A stretch of 64,000 nucleotides of DNA from NCBI RefSeq assembly GCF_030936135.1, contig NC_082594.1:126084668-126148667 (forward strand), read 5' to 3'. The notes under the pieces were generated by a model, which worked only from the letters and a program-made list of their open reading frames with translations, did not search any database and was not told where the DNA came from. Each line of letters starts with the position of its first letter. The first letter of the stretch is position 1. Shown piece after piece: positions 41,201 to 54,300 of the stretch. The position numbers and the translations under genes were made by a program. The DNA is from Gavia stellata. Its lineage: Eukaryota > Chordata > Aves > Gaviiformes > Gaviidae.

Positions 41201-43769
41201 AAATCATTTGACATGAGGTCTTCCCCCAAAAGCAACCTGTACCAACTCAGGAAAACGGTGCTAACACGGATACTGTACAATCGCCTGCTCTATGTTTACT
41301 GGGGAAACAGATTTCTTGGGCCGAAGAACGTTTTACTGAGTTGTTCTACACAATGCTGTTACTCCTTCAGCTAGAGACAGCAGTTACTTTCTTGTACTGA
41401 GAGAGACCAGAACACTGATTTCCCTGGAAAACTCAGCAGTATTATAGAACAACTTTATCCCAGCCTTCCCATTTCAGCACGAGGCAGGACTTACTGCTTG
41501 CTGCAAAGAGTACCAGATGTGTTTGTGGCAGGCTGGCATTAACACTGTGTGATTTTATTAGTGCTACATAAAGTTTTTTACGAACCAAGAACAAAGCCTT
41601 CCATAACAGCATGTAAGAAGTCTCTCTCCACTTACACGACTCTTCAGGTGCTAGAATCAAGTCCAAAAGGATGGAGAGACCCCCCCCGCCTCCTCTTCCT
41701 CCCAACTGAATAAAGCTCACTCGGCAGCAAGGCCTAATTACAAGCCCTTCTCCCTGACTGGCACATCAAACAGACAGACAACAAACAAGACAAGACTTTT
41801 GAATTCACAAACCATAGCCGACTCAACAACCCTGAAGCCACAGTGTTCAAAAGTATGAATTCTTCCGAGCAGAGATGTTTAACGGACAAGCTGAAGATCA
41901 CACCAGTTAAGGATAAAAAATAAACAGCATGTAACGAGACTTGCTGAACACACCAACTAGAGGCAATTCACAAGGCAATATCCTGGATAATCTGGGAGAT
42001 GAGTATCCAAGCTTTGGGTTGCTCAAGGCTGGAACAGCAGCCAGCCAACAGCCTGAGGTTCCCACATAATAACTTGAAAGTAAGACGTTTGGCTATCAAA
42101 GAAACTTCAAGTTGCACGTATGAATTGCACAGTTGAATCCACCAGCAATACAGGGCCTACAGCAGACCTTGTTTTGGTCTCATGAGGTGCTGCTGGTGAA
42201 CTGTAAGAATGTTTTCATGGTGAAAAAAGGATACAGAAAAGCTTTACAGCAACAGTCCAGTAGACGTAGTATGAGCTTGCAACCTCCCAATACCTTCAGA
42301 GCCACTGTCTCCAGCATAGGCTGGCTGGGAACTAAGCACTCTGCATGGGCTTGGGATGTGTTTTTCCTGTGTTGATATAAAGATGAGGAGATAGTTATGA
42401 CCTAGCATTCCCCCCGCTTTAGCTCTGCAGACTGAGTTAACAGATAGTATAACGTACGGGATCATGACACTTACTTCGGAATCAGTTCTGCCAGAGTTTC
42501 AATGCAGCCCACCAAGTCCATTTTCCACAGGCGCTTCAAGCATTGTTCTACCTAGAAAAAAAGAAAACTCCTGTGACCAGTATTTTGAGAGATGGGAGTG
42601 GCTTGGTCACTATATTAAGTGACAACTTCCCCATATCAGTTTAACAGCACAAATTGCAGGTTTGCGTGATGGATGTTTTGGTATGTTCCTATACCTGCAC
42701 TATGATGAAAAAAGCCCTTTATCGCACTACTATGAAGATAAAGGGCTGGAGTAAGGCACTGTTAATTGGTGCTGCGTGGTTTCCCCTACTGTATACAATA
42801 GCCTTCGGTATTGGCTTTTAAGAGCGAAAATGCATAAACAAATCAAGAAGGCAAGAACGATTCCTGTTCTATTTCAAAACCCTTATTTGAAGATACTGAC
42901 AATCCCTTTACTGGAAAACTGGTAAGGAGTTGACTTTTCACCTTAACACAGAAAGTGCCTAGTAGAGGTGCCTAGGATTATTCTTGCCCCCTCCCGCTAT
43001 TACAATTAATTGAAAATGAACCCCCTGTATGACTCGTATATTCAAAGGTATGCACTTGTACCTACTTCAGGTCTCAGCGTCAGTACGAGAGACCGACTCT
43101 TGGCTCCACAGGGCTGGAAAGTGGAAGTTGCACTGGCTGCAGAGAGCCAGGAAACCCACTGAGCAGAACCGCGAGGAGCCTTAAAGCCCACGAAAACGCA
43201 TCTGCGCCCAACGTTTTGCCGGACGCTGCCACTGCATCAGGCCCTACTCCGAGGGCATTTCGGGGACTGCTCACCGGGGTGCACCGACCAGCCGGGGCTG
43301 CTCCTCACCTGCTGCAGGGCCAGGTAGGGCCGGTGCCGGAGCAGTCTGCTGTGGTAGACGTAGAGCACGGCCCGCAGGACGCGTCCCTCGGCGGCCAGGC
43401 CTGGCCCCGACAGCCGCCTCCCGGCGACGTCGCACCGCCGCCGCAGCGCCGGCAGCCACCTCACTGCGAGCGGGAACCGAGCACCGCCTCAGCGCCCGCC
43501 GCCGCCCCCCCCCCACCCCCGCCCGTCCCAGCCGGGCCACGCGCCCCCCCGACGGTCCCGCCTCCCGCGGCCGGCGAGCACCGACCGACCGACCGACCGA
43601 CCAAACGGCGGCGTCCCGCACGGCGCCCGGGAGCGGCCTAAAACGCCTCCCAGCCCTCCTCGGGCCCACGCCGGGGACCTGCAGGGTGTGTGGCCGCCAG
43701 GGCCACCGTCGCGCTGCTGGCGGGCCACGGCACGTCCAGCCGGTTCCACGCCGCCTCGGGCGCCGCCAT
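38224..43769 (-). CDS. NEPRO: Nucleolus and neural progenitor protein (NEPRO, C3orf17)
   Basis: A nucleolar protein linked to neural progenitor maintenance and RNase MRP. Minus-strand exons: 43679-43769 (start), 43309-43463, 42476-42551, 41051-41144 (weaker), 40519-40880, 39743-39804, 39075-39325, 38224-38620 (stop). Matches to human as I recall it: RAVLYVYHSRLLRHRPYLAL (human [20 protein letters not shown]), VEQCLKRL, MPYVKGFTFPSDISNFLG (human MPYFKDFTFPSDITEFLG), NKLLKSNRLHHVEAQG and the C-terminal DIDSIFAAMGV (human DIDDIFALMGV). Phases agree except between 41051-41144 (ends phase 0) and 40519-40880 (needs phase 2). The hydrophobic human segment around VELVLMKVLGACKLLLRLL was not found, so an exon is missing or misplaced. 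The start is the ATG in the CpG island (MAAPEAAWNRLDVPWPASS). Confidence 0.9.
42713..42747. repeat. Perfect short inverted repeat in a NEPRO intron
   Basis: AGCCCTTTATC (42713-42723) and GATAAAGGGCT (42737-42747) pair perfectly over 11 bases around a 13-base loop. It could fold as a hairpin in RNA of either strand. No snoRNA boxes in correct positions and no known family were seen. Confidence 0.6.
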
Positions 43770-44330
43770 CTTCCCCGGTGTGGGGGCGGCGCTGCGCCGG
43801 GCAGGAGGGAGGCCGGATGCGGGCGAGACCATGTTGGCCCGCCGGCGGGGGGGGAGTCGCGGGCCGGACCAAGTGACCCGGGTGGGGGCGGCAGGGCCTC
43901 CAGGCCGCAGGCCCGGTGGAGGCGGGCGGGCGGCGCGGGGGCTGCAGTGTCTGGGTACCTTCACCCCTTCCCCGCGGAGCTCACCCCGGCCGCTGCTGGC
44001 TGCCCGGCGGCCCAGAGCCGCGGGAGGGAAGCGCCTGGGCTTCCCCCGCCCCCGTGGCCGCGGGGAGGTCCGGGCCTCCCGAGGGAGAGCGGCAGGGCCC
44101 TTGCGCTGCAGGCGGGAGCGGGAAGGCCCCTCTCAGGGGCCCGGCTAAGCGGCGTGGCCAGGCTGATGCCTGGGGCAGGGTGAAGGCCATGGGGCAGCCC
44201 GGAAAACGCCGCCCAGGCGTGAGCCCCCCCGCCCTGGAGGGGGGTGTTGCCTGTGGGCACCCACAGCAGGGTCTGGTGCAGCCAAGGCACGCTGGCCTGG
44301 AGGCCTCGCCAAGGCCCGGGGCTTGACTGA
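43300..44330. promoter_or_regulatory. CpG island, NEPRO promoter, possibly shared with the Spire gene
   Basis: CpG-dense DNA covers NEPRO exons 1 and 2 and continues about 560 bases upstream of the NEPRO start, toward the plus-strand Spire-like gene. The Spire start codon (45309) has no CpG island of its own, so a 5' UTR exon in this island is possible. Many long GC-driven ORFs here are spurious. A CCGA tetranucleotide run lies at about 43582-43601. Confidence 0.65.
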
Positions 44331-45308
44331 TGCGCTGCGTTCCCAAAATGTCAGATGTGAGAAGGGAGAGAACGAAAAATTATGAGTGTTATTCACACAT
44401 CTTAAAGCTCGCAGTTCTCCAGCGTCTGCCTCGGGTGTTTTGGCTGTCCAGAGCCAGCGTGGCAGCAGCTGATGTTCCCCGCCATGCACCGCGGCAGCAA
44501 CAGAGTTCTTCAGGGGACAATCCCAGTCACAAGCCATGCGACTGTCCCCTCCCATCGCACACACACACAGCCCAAAGTGCAAAAAAAAGCGGAGTAACTT
44601 GCCTCACGCCAGTGGCAATTCGTATCAGCATTTTGAACGAGGAAGGGCCTTGCTGCCCTTGCCCGGGGTGCCCACCAGCCTGCCTGGTCCCTGCATGCAT
44701 TTTTCCCAGCCCCAGCTGTTGGGATTGGCTGTGGCAGGGCCAAAGGGTCAAGGCCAGGCAGGAGTGGGGCCTGTGGTGGACGCAGGTGCCCTGTGGAGTT
44801 GATTGCTGTAATGTATTAGTGCTCCCAGAATGGTTTCCCATCAAATGGATTGAATTTTTGTGGCTTTCTGTGAGTTCTACTCCCCTGAGTATAAGCCATT
44901 ATTTCCTGCCTCCTTTTCTCTCTGCCTGAAGTTGAACACATCTTTTCACCACATGAATGGTGAATGTACTTCTTTTCTTACCTGCCAACACTGATATTCC
45001 AATTAATATATTTGTTAGAAACAATGGAGTTAAATTGAACATGAATTTTGTACAGTCTTATAATCTCTTCTATTATCTATCTTCTGTTTTCTTTCAAGGA
45101 GTCTCATAGAAATACAGATGAAATTGGTGCCCCTTTAAAAAGATAGAGCAAAATTGGCATTAATGATTGCACCTGTAGGGAAGAGAGGTGTGAGAGCAAA
45201 CCAGGAGGCAGAACTGATAAAAGGCTGCTATGAGCCTTTGCCTGTCCTGGGAAGGGGGGGATGTTAAGCTTCCTGGGCTAAGAGTGGAGATGAGAAGTAA
45301 AGGTGAAA
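44331..45308. other. Region upstream of the Spire-like coding start
   Basis: Moderate GC at the left, falling to AT-rich DNA by 45000. Likely promoter, 5' UTR or first intron of the Spire-like gene. No coding exon is supported. The 199-codon ORF at 44330-44929 has no recognisable features. Confidence 0.4.
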
Positions 45309-48300
45309 ATGGAGTCTCCACAGTGTGAACAGAGGATCACAAAGGTCTCTCTAGCTGAGATTCTGAGGTGTTTTGAACATCCTATAAGTGAGGAGCAAGC
45401 CTGGGCTATCTGCTTTCAGTGTTGCTGTAAAATGGAGCAGTTGGCTCAGGAGTTGTACCCACCACTCCATTCTGTGTTCATAAAAGGTCCTGGAAGCATC
45501 TTTATCCACGCTGATGGTACTGCTTCCTTCAAGGTGTACCACAAGTCTGGTAAGAGCATCGGTAGCTGTGGGTACTAAGGGCGGTTCCTGTAACAGGCTG
45601 AAATGTGGGGACAAAGTGGGGAGACCATTTTCCCCCCCTCTCCTCTCTCTGTATGTTGTCATGAAGCTATTCTGCTGCCTATACTTCGTTTCAAAGGACT
45701 GGAGATGAGTGGTAATACAGATGTATGGCCTACTAATTTCTCTAATAGTGGTCTACTGAGTCATTTGGTTCTAGGGAAGAGCTGGGGTGAAAGCTGGTTA
45801 CCACTTAAGTTATTTGAAACAAATAGTCTGAGGCTTTATTATGTGTCCTGCTCTGTTCATCTTCCAATGTATGGTTCCTTTGTTACAGTAACTCTCGCGA
45901 CAGATCTATGATTGTCAGTTTCCCTTTTTTGTCACTGTGTGTAGCCAGGAACCTTACCGCTTTGTTGCACTGCTGCAGAAGTCAATGCTAGGCTGAATCT
46001 TCAGAGACAAGAGCGGGTAATAAAGAATGAAGACAAAGATCCAGCGCCTTCCTTATGGTTAGATATCTATTAGCAAACACAAAAAGTACCCAGCAGCAGT
46101 TAGTTTGGGGTGAATGCTCACAATAAGAGTATCCTGTGTTGCTTTCCAGGAGTCCCCAAATACAGGTCTACTTTCCCCAGGTGGGACTGACCTTAGTCAG
46201 AGGGGGTTGTTTCCCTATTACCAAGAGTTCTTCCTGTTTCTCTCTCTTGACAGGGATTCTAAAAGCTGTTTATCAATGCCTGTTCAGTTATCATTTTCCC
46301 CCTCCCCTCTTTTTTCCCTTTCAGATGTTGGCAGCATTCAGCAGTCAGAGGACAAGGTAAGCCTGTGTTTTCACCTTCGTTATGTGTGCAGATATAATCC
46401 TGCTGTAGTAGAAGGCCAGCTCAGGAGATGCAAATGTCTTTGCAAACTATCAAGGTGCTTAAATTTGCTGTGCCCTGTGAGAGTGACTCTGTCCCCTGCA
46501 ATATGGAAAATGAAACAAAATGCTAGGACTGAACTCAAGTAAGACAATGGGACTGGGAAACAATGTGCACAGATGCTGCCTACTGTGAAATAGCCCACAG
46601 TCTTTTTGTCTTAATAGCAGACAACTTAGAGGCGCTCGATAAGGCCATTTAAAAATCTTAAACCAGCTTATTTAAGGAGTATCTCAGGCTACCTGATGAG
46701 CATCTAGCTGCCTTTTGGGCCCTTCTCATCCTGAGAGATATGCTCAGCTCTGAGGGGCAGCCGAGGGTACACGCATGGCTGGGAAGTGAGAGCTGTGAAG
46801 TTCTCCACAATGCTTTGTGCTGCAGTGCTTCCTTGGTCTCTGTCTGCAGCTGTTGGAGTACCTGGGAGTGGTGATCTATGAAGCCCTGGACTGGGGAATC
46901 GACAGCCAAGTGGAGCGAGAACTGAGTGATCCTTTGGAGAAACTGCTGTGCCTCATGTTGAAACTGGAGGATGAGGCAGTGAAACCAGCAGTCACGCTGC
47001 AGGATGTTATCAAGGTTTCCTTCTTCCCACTTTGTAAATACAGCAGCTTTAGAGCAGCTGATGGAACAATACTGCTAACCAAGGGGCAAGACCATTTCTG
47101 GAAAAAAGCTGGGTAGCTTGGAGGATGTAGAGGGAGCACATGGCTTTCCCATCAGAGGGAAAAGGCAAAACCATCTTAGGTGTGTGCAAGTGCCTATGGA
47201 AAAGAATTAAGAAGGAAGCCTGAGCATGGCTCTCATGCGGCTGTGTCTACAAAGTCCTTCTGTACATAGGCTCCAAATTCAATACCTGGAAGACTATGGA
47301 TATTGGAAAAAAGTCAGTTGTCCATAGTATTCAATTTCTGCTGGGATTTGAATGTCTCAATTCAAACAAATATTTTCCTCTCAACCATAATTTAAAGGTA
47401 TGAGAAACTTCCCATCCCTCAGTCTGATCAGGGCAGGGGAAAAGAACAGGGCAAGTGACTCCACCTGCTGTGCTTTTTGTGCTTTGTCTGCACTGGAGGC
47501 TTCCCCTTCCAGGTACTTATATCAAAGCACACCTTATGGAGAACAAGATATATAAATTACACACTACTTACATTATTGTGCATATAAGATTGGAAATCTT
47601 GCTTCTTTGTTCCTCTGCATCTGCAATAGAGGGGGAAAAAAAAAGGTAAAAAGGGGCTGTGAGGAAGATATTTTTTAACCACGGATTGAGAAAACTGCAT
47701 CTTGCTTTATTCCATCCTACCATGATTTTTCATTTCAAGATCTCTTTTAAATAGCTGCGCTTCTTTCAGGCCTGTGAGAAGCACTTGTCCAGACCTTCTG
47801 AGGCTACCAGACATTATGAAATGACCTGTAGGAGTCTGTTTACTGAATATATGGAACTTCAGAAGCTTGTGACTATCATCCAGACCTCCAAAGAGGTACG
47901 TTAGGGATCACCCCTTAGCTGCTATTCCCTCTACATTCACGCACTCACCTAGTTTTAAAGTAACCTTCCCATTGCACTAGAAATGGAGTACCTAGCTGAA
48001 GGTCTGTTTTCACGATGTGAAGGGTTACTGTCTCTGCACTATATTAGTAATTTATTGTCATTTTTGAAAGTTTGGGTGTTTGGGGCTGCTAGGCTTTTCA
48101 GATTAACATTAGTAATTTATACTGCATAAGATAGGAAATCACTGAACAGTGCAAGGTAATGACCTCATGTGCTTGTTTCTCAGAGTCTGAGAAAAATGGA
48201 TGTGGAAGATTTGGTGGAAAATCCCCTTCAGAAGAAGGAAAAACACTGGGTAAGTGATTTAATTCCTTCATTATGGGAGGTTGGGGTTTTTTGTCTATCT

Positions 48301-51300
48301 TGGCTCTCTGAGGCTTTCCATTGAATCTTCTGTGAAAAGTAGAGCTTGAACACAAATGAAATTTCTTAGGTTGTTCAAGAGCCTAAGTAGTTAAAGACTT
48401 GTCTGCAAAACAAGCTGGGGAGTGAACTTGAAATTAAGCTATTTCGTGTGTTAACCTCATGTGGACATTTAATCTACACAAAGGTTGCCTTTGTGGTTCA
48501 ACTTAAACCACTTCTAAAAATGAAGTTGGAGGCAGTCTTTGGAGTAAGTATCCACAAGGAGTTACTCTGGCTGTTTCTTCCTGAAAACGGGCCCTAAACT
48601 CCAGCTCTTGGCAGGAACTGACACCTGCTAAAAGCAAACTGTTCCTTTCTTGTAGCTGGACTGAAAACTCCCAGAAAACTCTTCTGTTGGTGGCAGCACT
48701 GGGGTGGACTAGTTCACTCTTATTATGTGGGCTCTGTGCTGGTTCAGGGCTGAAGGGGACTGAAGGCCAGTAGTTCTGTCCATCTTTGTGGTTGTGCAGC
48801 CCCAGCAGCTCAAAGGGGTGAAGGAGGGTGAGGCTGGAGATGTAGTTCATACCTTCTGCTCACTGCCTTTCTTGTCTTTCCACTCTGTCCTTCCGTAGAT
48901 CTTGGACTGTGTGTTTGGGGCAGAGAAAGCAACTTATTTTAACTTATTTTGTTCTTTTCAAGGCCCTACACAGTCAGGGCTCAATCAGAAACAAATAGCT
49001 TTTTGGCTGGAGCTCTGCCCAGCATACACAAATGCACTGTAGTCTGGAGTCTGTGGAGACAAACGGCAAGCCCCGAGAGACTTGTGGACTCGCTCCCTTT
49101 GTCTAAATAGCACTTGCTTTGAAGCATGCTCAAACTATTCGTATGAAAATGTTTGTGAAATGTGTGTTTGGGCATATTCTCAATTTTGTGATCTATTAAA
49201 ATAAACTGGCAAGCTATCTCAAACCACAAACTCATCAAGTGCTATAGCTCTTTTCTGCAGGGAATACATGAATAAATACATGGGCTTTGCCGTGTGGCCT
49301 GAAGGCCAGTGTATTTGGCCTCTGCTCCTTCAGGAGACTTGAATTCCAAAAGCAGGATGTCTGTTGCAAATCCTCCGCCTCTAGTTTCCACGTCCCTAAG
49401 CACCATTTGATTGCATCGCTCTGACAAACTCTTGAGTTTAAAATAACCAGAATGCCAACTTCACTGGGATCCCACAGATTAGAGCTCATGTCTCGAGTGG
49501 TGCCAAGCAGCTAATGCTCTCTGTGGACCACACTTTTTCATGTTGACTGCTATGAAACAGGCCTTCTGAAACATAGACCACAGCCTGATGGCGTGCAGGG
49601 TTCTACAGTCTCAGCAGAGCTTATCCATACATGTCACAAGACAATATTCACCTTGAAATCTAAGCAGTGAGACCTCTTAGGAATGCAGCTGTCTTACCAC
49701 TTATCTGTTGAGCTGAATGCAATGGGTTTGGAGCGTGGTAGCGTTTTGTGTTGCATTGCGCAGGTGTGGGAAGTTCATGTGGAGTTTGACAATTCGTGGG
49801 ATGGCCCAAGCAGAATAATTGCAGTGATCCAGTCAGTAGCTAAAGAAAAGTATGAGTGATAATGATGACACCTACATCTGAAAAATGCTTTGGGTGTACA
49901 AGTTGCTCTGAAATGGCCAGCTGAAGGCAGTTCTTGTCCCAAAACTAATGTGGCAATATTACGGTACAGAAGTCTCTCTTCAGGTCATACCTTTCAGTCA
50001 AGTTCTGTCACCATGTGAAATACAACTCTAGAAAGTGCAAATGGCTCAGGATAAGCAATTTCAAGGGTTTCTAATACTTATCAGTTTGCCCAGAGACTTT
50101 TGTGTGTTCTCCTACACAATAATAAATATAGCCTGGGAGATATGGCTAGTCTATGGTCACTCTTTGACAGTTCTAGTTCTCTGGAGTTGAGGTATGACTG
50201 TACCAAAGCCAGGCTAAAACAATCCAACAAAAAATCCGTCTCCTTGAAAGCAGCCAACAGTCAGAGCTTGCACAAGATTCTTCTGATGATATATCAAGAT
50301 ATCTGAAGGGATAAGTTGAGAGAAGATGCTTGATACTGTAAGTGGAAAAGGGAGAGGAGTCTAAGTCAGAAACTTTGTTCTGAGGCAGTTTTCTAAAATG
50401 TTTTGCTTCCCTTTCACTGTTTATAATACAATCACTTGTTCTTACTCAATTTGCCGTTGGGATCCAGATAAGCTGTTGACTTAGCACTTACATTACAATG
50501 TTGTCTAAACATGCTATTGAGTTGATTATTTTTTTTCCTGTCTTTAATTTTGTTGGGTTATACTGCATGCCTGAGCATCCTCAGATATTAATACAGGAAT
50601 AGGATGAGCAGATGTCAGAGTTATCAGCTTGTGTCTCCAGGCTGACACTGCTAACATATGCAGCTGTGAAGGTTAAAGTATGAGATCCTTTTCCCCTTGT
50701 CTTCCTCTTTTGTCTGTGGGCCCTTCAACCCTTGGTTTCTTAAAGTTCAGAGGATTTTAATGGTAAGATTTGGGATTCCATTCCCAGTGTTTCCTAGGAT
50801 CCAGTAATATGAAAAAACTCTGGCAGGACTTGCAGGAAGTAGGTATTCAAGAAAATGGGTCTAGCTACCTGACAGCAGAAGCTGTGTTTCGCTGAAGTAC
50901 GTACATCAAGTTAATGACAAAATTTGGGAATGGGCCTGGTGAGCCAGCTCCCAGATCTGTCATTGTAAATTAACTTCCCCAAAGAGAAGCAATTCTCTGC
51001 TCTGGTACTGTGCCCTGATCTGGAAGTGAGTTGAAGGGGGTGTTAAGGACATGCTTCTGTGTTTTGAATGACTTCAGTTGCTAAGTGTGCCCTATTACAT
51101 GGAAGGAGGGGATGTGTGTTCTAGCCAGCTGTTGACTTGGCCCTCACTTTGTTTCTCCGAGGCATCCCTGTGGCCCAATGTCATCCGTGAACTGCAGAAT
51201 GGTGTGAGGCTGCGCAAGGCTACTGAGCGACCACAGCGTCACATGCCTCCAAAAGAATGTATTCGCTCTCCCTATGAATTACTTTTGGATGATATTCAGC

Positions 51301-54300
51301 ACAAGAGGTACACCCTTCGGAAGGTGAGTGACTAGAGTCAACAGACAACTTTGAAACCACCTGCTCGACCTCATTTCTAAGCAATATTTGTTGAGACCTC
51401 TTCTCCAAAAGCCTGTCTTTCTCAAAGGTACTTCCATGTCCAGAAGTGCCTGGGTCTCCCTCTCTGCTGCAGCTCAACATTAGATCACGCTGTTTGGCCA
51501 CCCAAGTGCTTCATTTCCAGTAACTTTTTAAGTCGGGGTAGCCACGCTTTCGTGAAGCTGGATGGAAAACTTTTTCTCCCTCCAGGGGTCAGCCACTCCC
51601 TTTCCTGGAGCAATTACACTGCCTTGCACACAACAGTTTCATGAAACAGCCCCTTGCCTGCTTATGCTTTCCACCTTGGTCACTTGTGTCCTCCCAGGCT
51701 CCTTGAGCTGAGAAGTGCCTGGCATGTCTTACTAGTTTCCTTGCCTTCCCAGATGTTGTGGGATGTGTGCAAGTACAAAAGCACTTTTGAGCAAGTCCTT
51801 TGCTCAGCCTCAGGCAGAGGCCTCTAAGCAGTGTACATGAGTTACTGCAGGAGTTTAGTCAGGGCAAAAAAAAAATGCTGAGCCCCTTCCAGGGGCAGCT
51901 GCTGTGCTGACTTAAGTGGTAGGGGCTTCCAGCAATGTGGATGGCTGGTGAAGATGACCAGATACAAAAATGTCTGGGATGTCTCTAAAGGCTTGTGATG
52001 CTGTTAGCTTGCTGCAGCTTGAGCTGGGAATGATGAGCAGATCTAAAACATTGGCGTAAGGCTTTGTGGCATTGGTGTGCTTTGCAAACAGACGTCTTGG
52101 CAGAAGATGAGACACAACTCTAGTTGTAATAAAGAGCGATATTTTAAAAAGTGAAAACTTTGTGTACCACGCTAGACATCAGGTTTTTTTCTCCCTGTTG
52201 GTGCTGCTAGAGTGCAGGGGGTTTAAAAGCCTCAGCTAAACCATGCACCTCTATAAAACCCCAGCTGTTGCTTGCCTTGGCTGTGGCTCCAGCCTTCAGA
52301 TAAGGCTATGACATTTCTCTGGAGATGATATCTTGATTGATATATAAATGAATAGTAGTGGAAAGGAGACAATACATCATGACTACTGGCGTTCCTTGCA
52401 ATGTACTGTGTATCAATGCACTGTGCAGTACAGAACTGTAACTCAAGGTGGCAGGATGAACTGGGTCTTGATTTTATTTTTTTTCTTTTTTTTTTTAAAT
52501 TTTTTTCTGTGGTCAACGAAAAGCACAAACATGTTTGAAGAGTAATTAGTAGTCAGAAATGCTAGAAGAAAGCACAGAGTGCTACTGCTCAGGTCTTTGT
52601 GAAGGCTCTTAGAGGAGGATTTCCCCATCTGCAAAGCTATTTTAAAGCTTCTCTAGCAAACAGTGGTCTAATTTGCAAATGAATGAAAGCACAGCTAGAG
52701 TGGGAAGCTGTAGTGTTCTTCTACCTGCACTCCCACGTGTTCTGAAATTGTACACAAAGGGCAAGTAAATGGCATAGCCTCAAAGTAAGAATGAGTGAAC
52801 AAGGCGGCTAAAGGCATGCATGTGCAACTTGACTTTTTTTGGTCAGTTATCCCCTATGCAGCAAGCACAGGGCTTGAGGAGGGAGACAGTCTGCCTCACA
52901 TGAATACCTGCCCCGCAGTTCTATCTTGCTATTGTTCCTAGTTTACGTAGGGCTGTAAGCCAGTCTCTGGGACTCTAGCTTATGCATACAGCTGCCTGCT
53001 GTTACAGTTGTTGTTACAGTCGTGTTAACCCATTCAATTACTCTCCTCCCTGGAGCTGAGTTCTCGCTGATGAATGTGATGTGACCATGGTGCTCGTCCT
53101 GACATTAAAATCTGAGTACAATGTTTTTCAGTGGCTTCTCGGAGCGGTTCATGAGCTGCTGGGGCTAGAAGGCTCTATGCTTCTTGCGCAAGCCTCAAAG
53201 GGCTGTGCAGCGCTTCTGATTGCCTCTAGTTTGCCACAGGCAAATCTCTCTCTACCAAAAGCCTGCGTAAATAAACCTCATCATTCTACACTTCCCAACT
53301 CCTTTTTGTTATGCCTTCCCCACCTCCCCCGTTCCCAAATCCTGACTTGAGTCATTCACTGTGCCACTGAATGGGAGGGCGTACTAGGGGTAGAGAACAA
53401 ACTATTGCTTAAGCATCATTTCTGCTCTTTCAGGTGATCATCGAGCAAAAACCCAGGACCCCCAAAGCTGATGTTGCTGCTCCCAAGCCTCATCTAAAGC
53501 CTGTAGGTGACCTGGTGCTGCATCTAATGATAGCAAAACAAGATGATTCTGGAGTTGACAGGACAGTTTCTAGGAATATAGAGCTAATGTCTTAGCTACT
53601 TGTTTGGATTTGGGAGGGGGATATATTAACCATACTTAACTTTTGGGCAGACCCTCCTGCTGAAACATGGGTTAGGAAAATGGGAGGTGACATCTTTATA
53701 GGAGAAAGATGATCAGTCTCCCTACTTCCTCTGCTGCTTCTACCATTTGGAACACTTTGTGGTCCTGAAAGTACTCCCGGAGCTCTCGGTTTCAAATCTG
53801 AGAGTTGCCAAAGTATTCTTCTATGCACTATCTAAAGATTTTCTCATGTGTCTCTCGTGTGCAGGGCCCAGTGCCCTCTTGAGTGAGAGGCACTTGTAAA
53901 ACAGTGCCATTGATGAAGGAGTAGTTCTGTCACCACTGGTCTCCTTGCTCTATCCACTGGCTCTCTTTGGTGCTACGCTTTGCCTGCAGGTCCTGGAGAG
54001 GAAGCTGAAAGAGTGTGTGCCATGGGAGTCCAGCTGGCACGAACAGCTCATGGCAGAAATAAAACGACCACAGAAGCTTCGGTCATCAGCAGCAATGGAC
54101 AATGGGAGCAGGCCCAAAGGTACCTGCTACAAATCAACCTATCAAGCACGCAAGTCAAGTCAGTGTTGACTAAAAATAATGGACAGCCCTTGAAATGAAA
54201 GCCCACTTATCTTTTCCATAGTATGTATAATGCAAGGGAAGTGGGAATCCAAATCTTGTGTGATAGAGGTGGTATGGTGGTATTTTCATTCTAGAAAATC

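Noticed and set aside
43216-44348. Many ORFs of 100-165 codons around the NEPRO start
   Set aside because: CpG-island composition artefacts; only the minus-strand frames of NEPRO exons 1 and 2 match a known protein.
49855-49890. ATGATGA and CTGA resembling C/D snoRNA boxes
   Set aside because: The boxes are only about 20 bases apart, with no terminal stem and no guide-length spacer.
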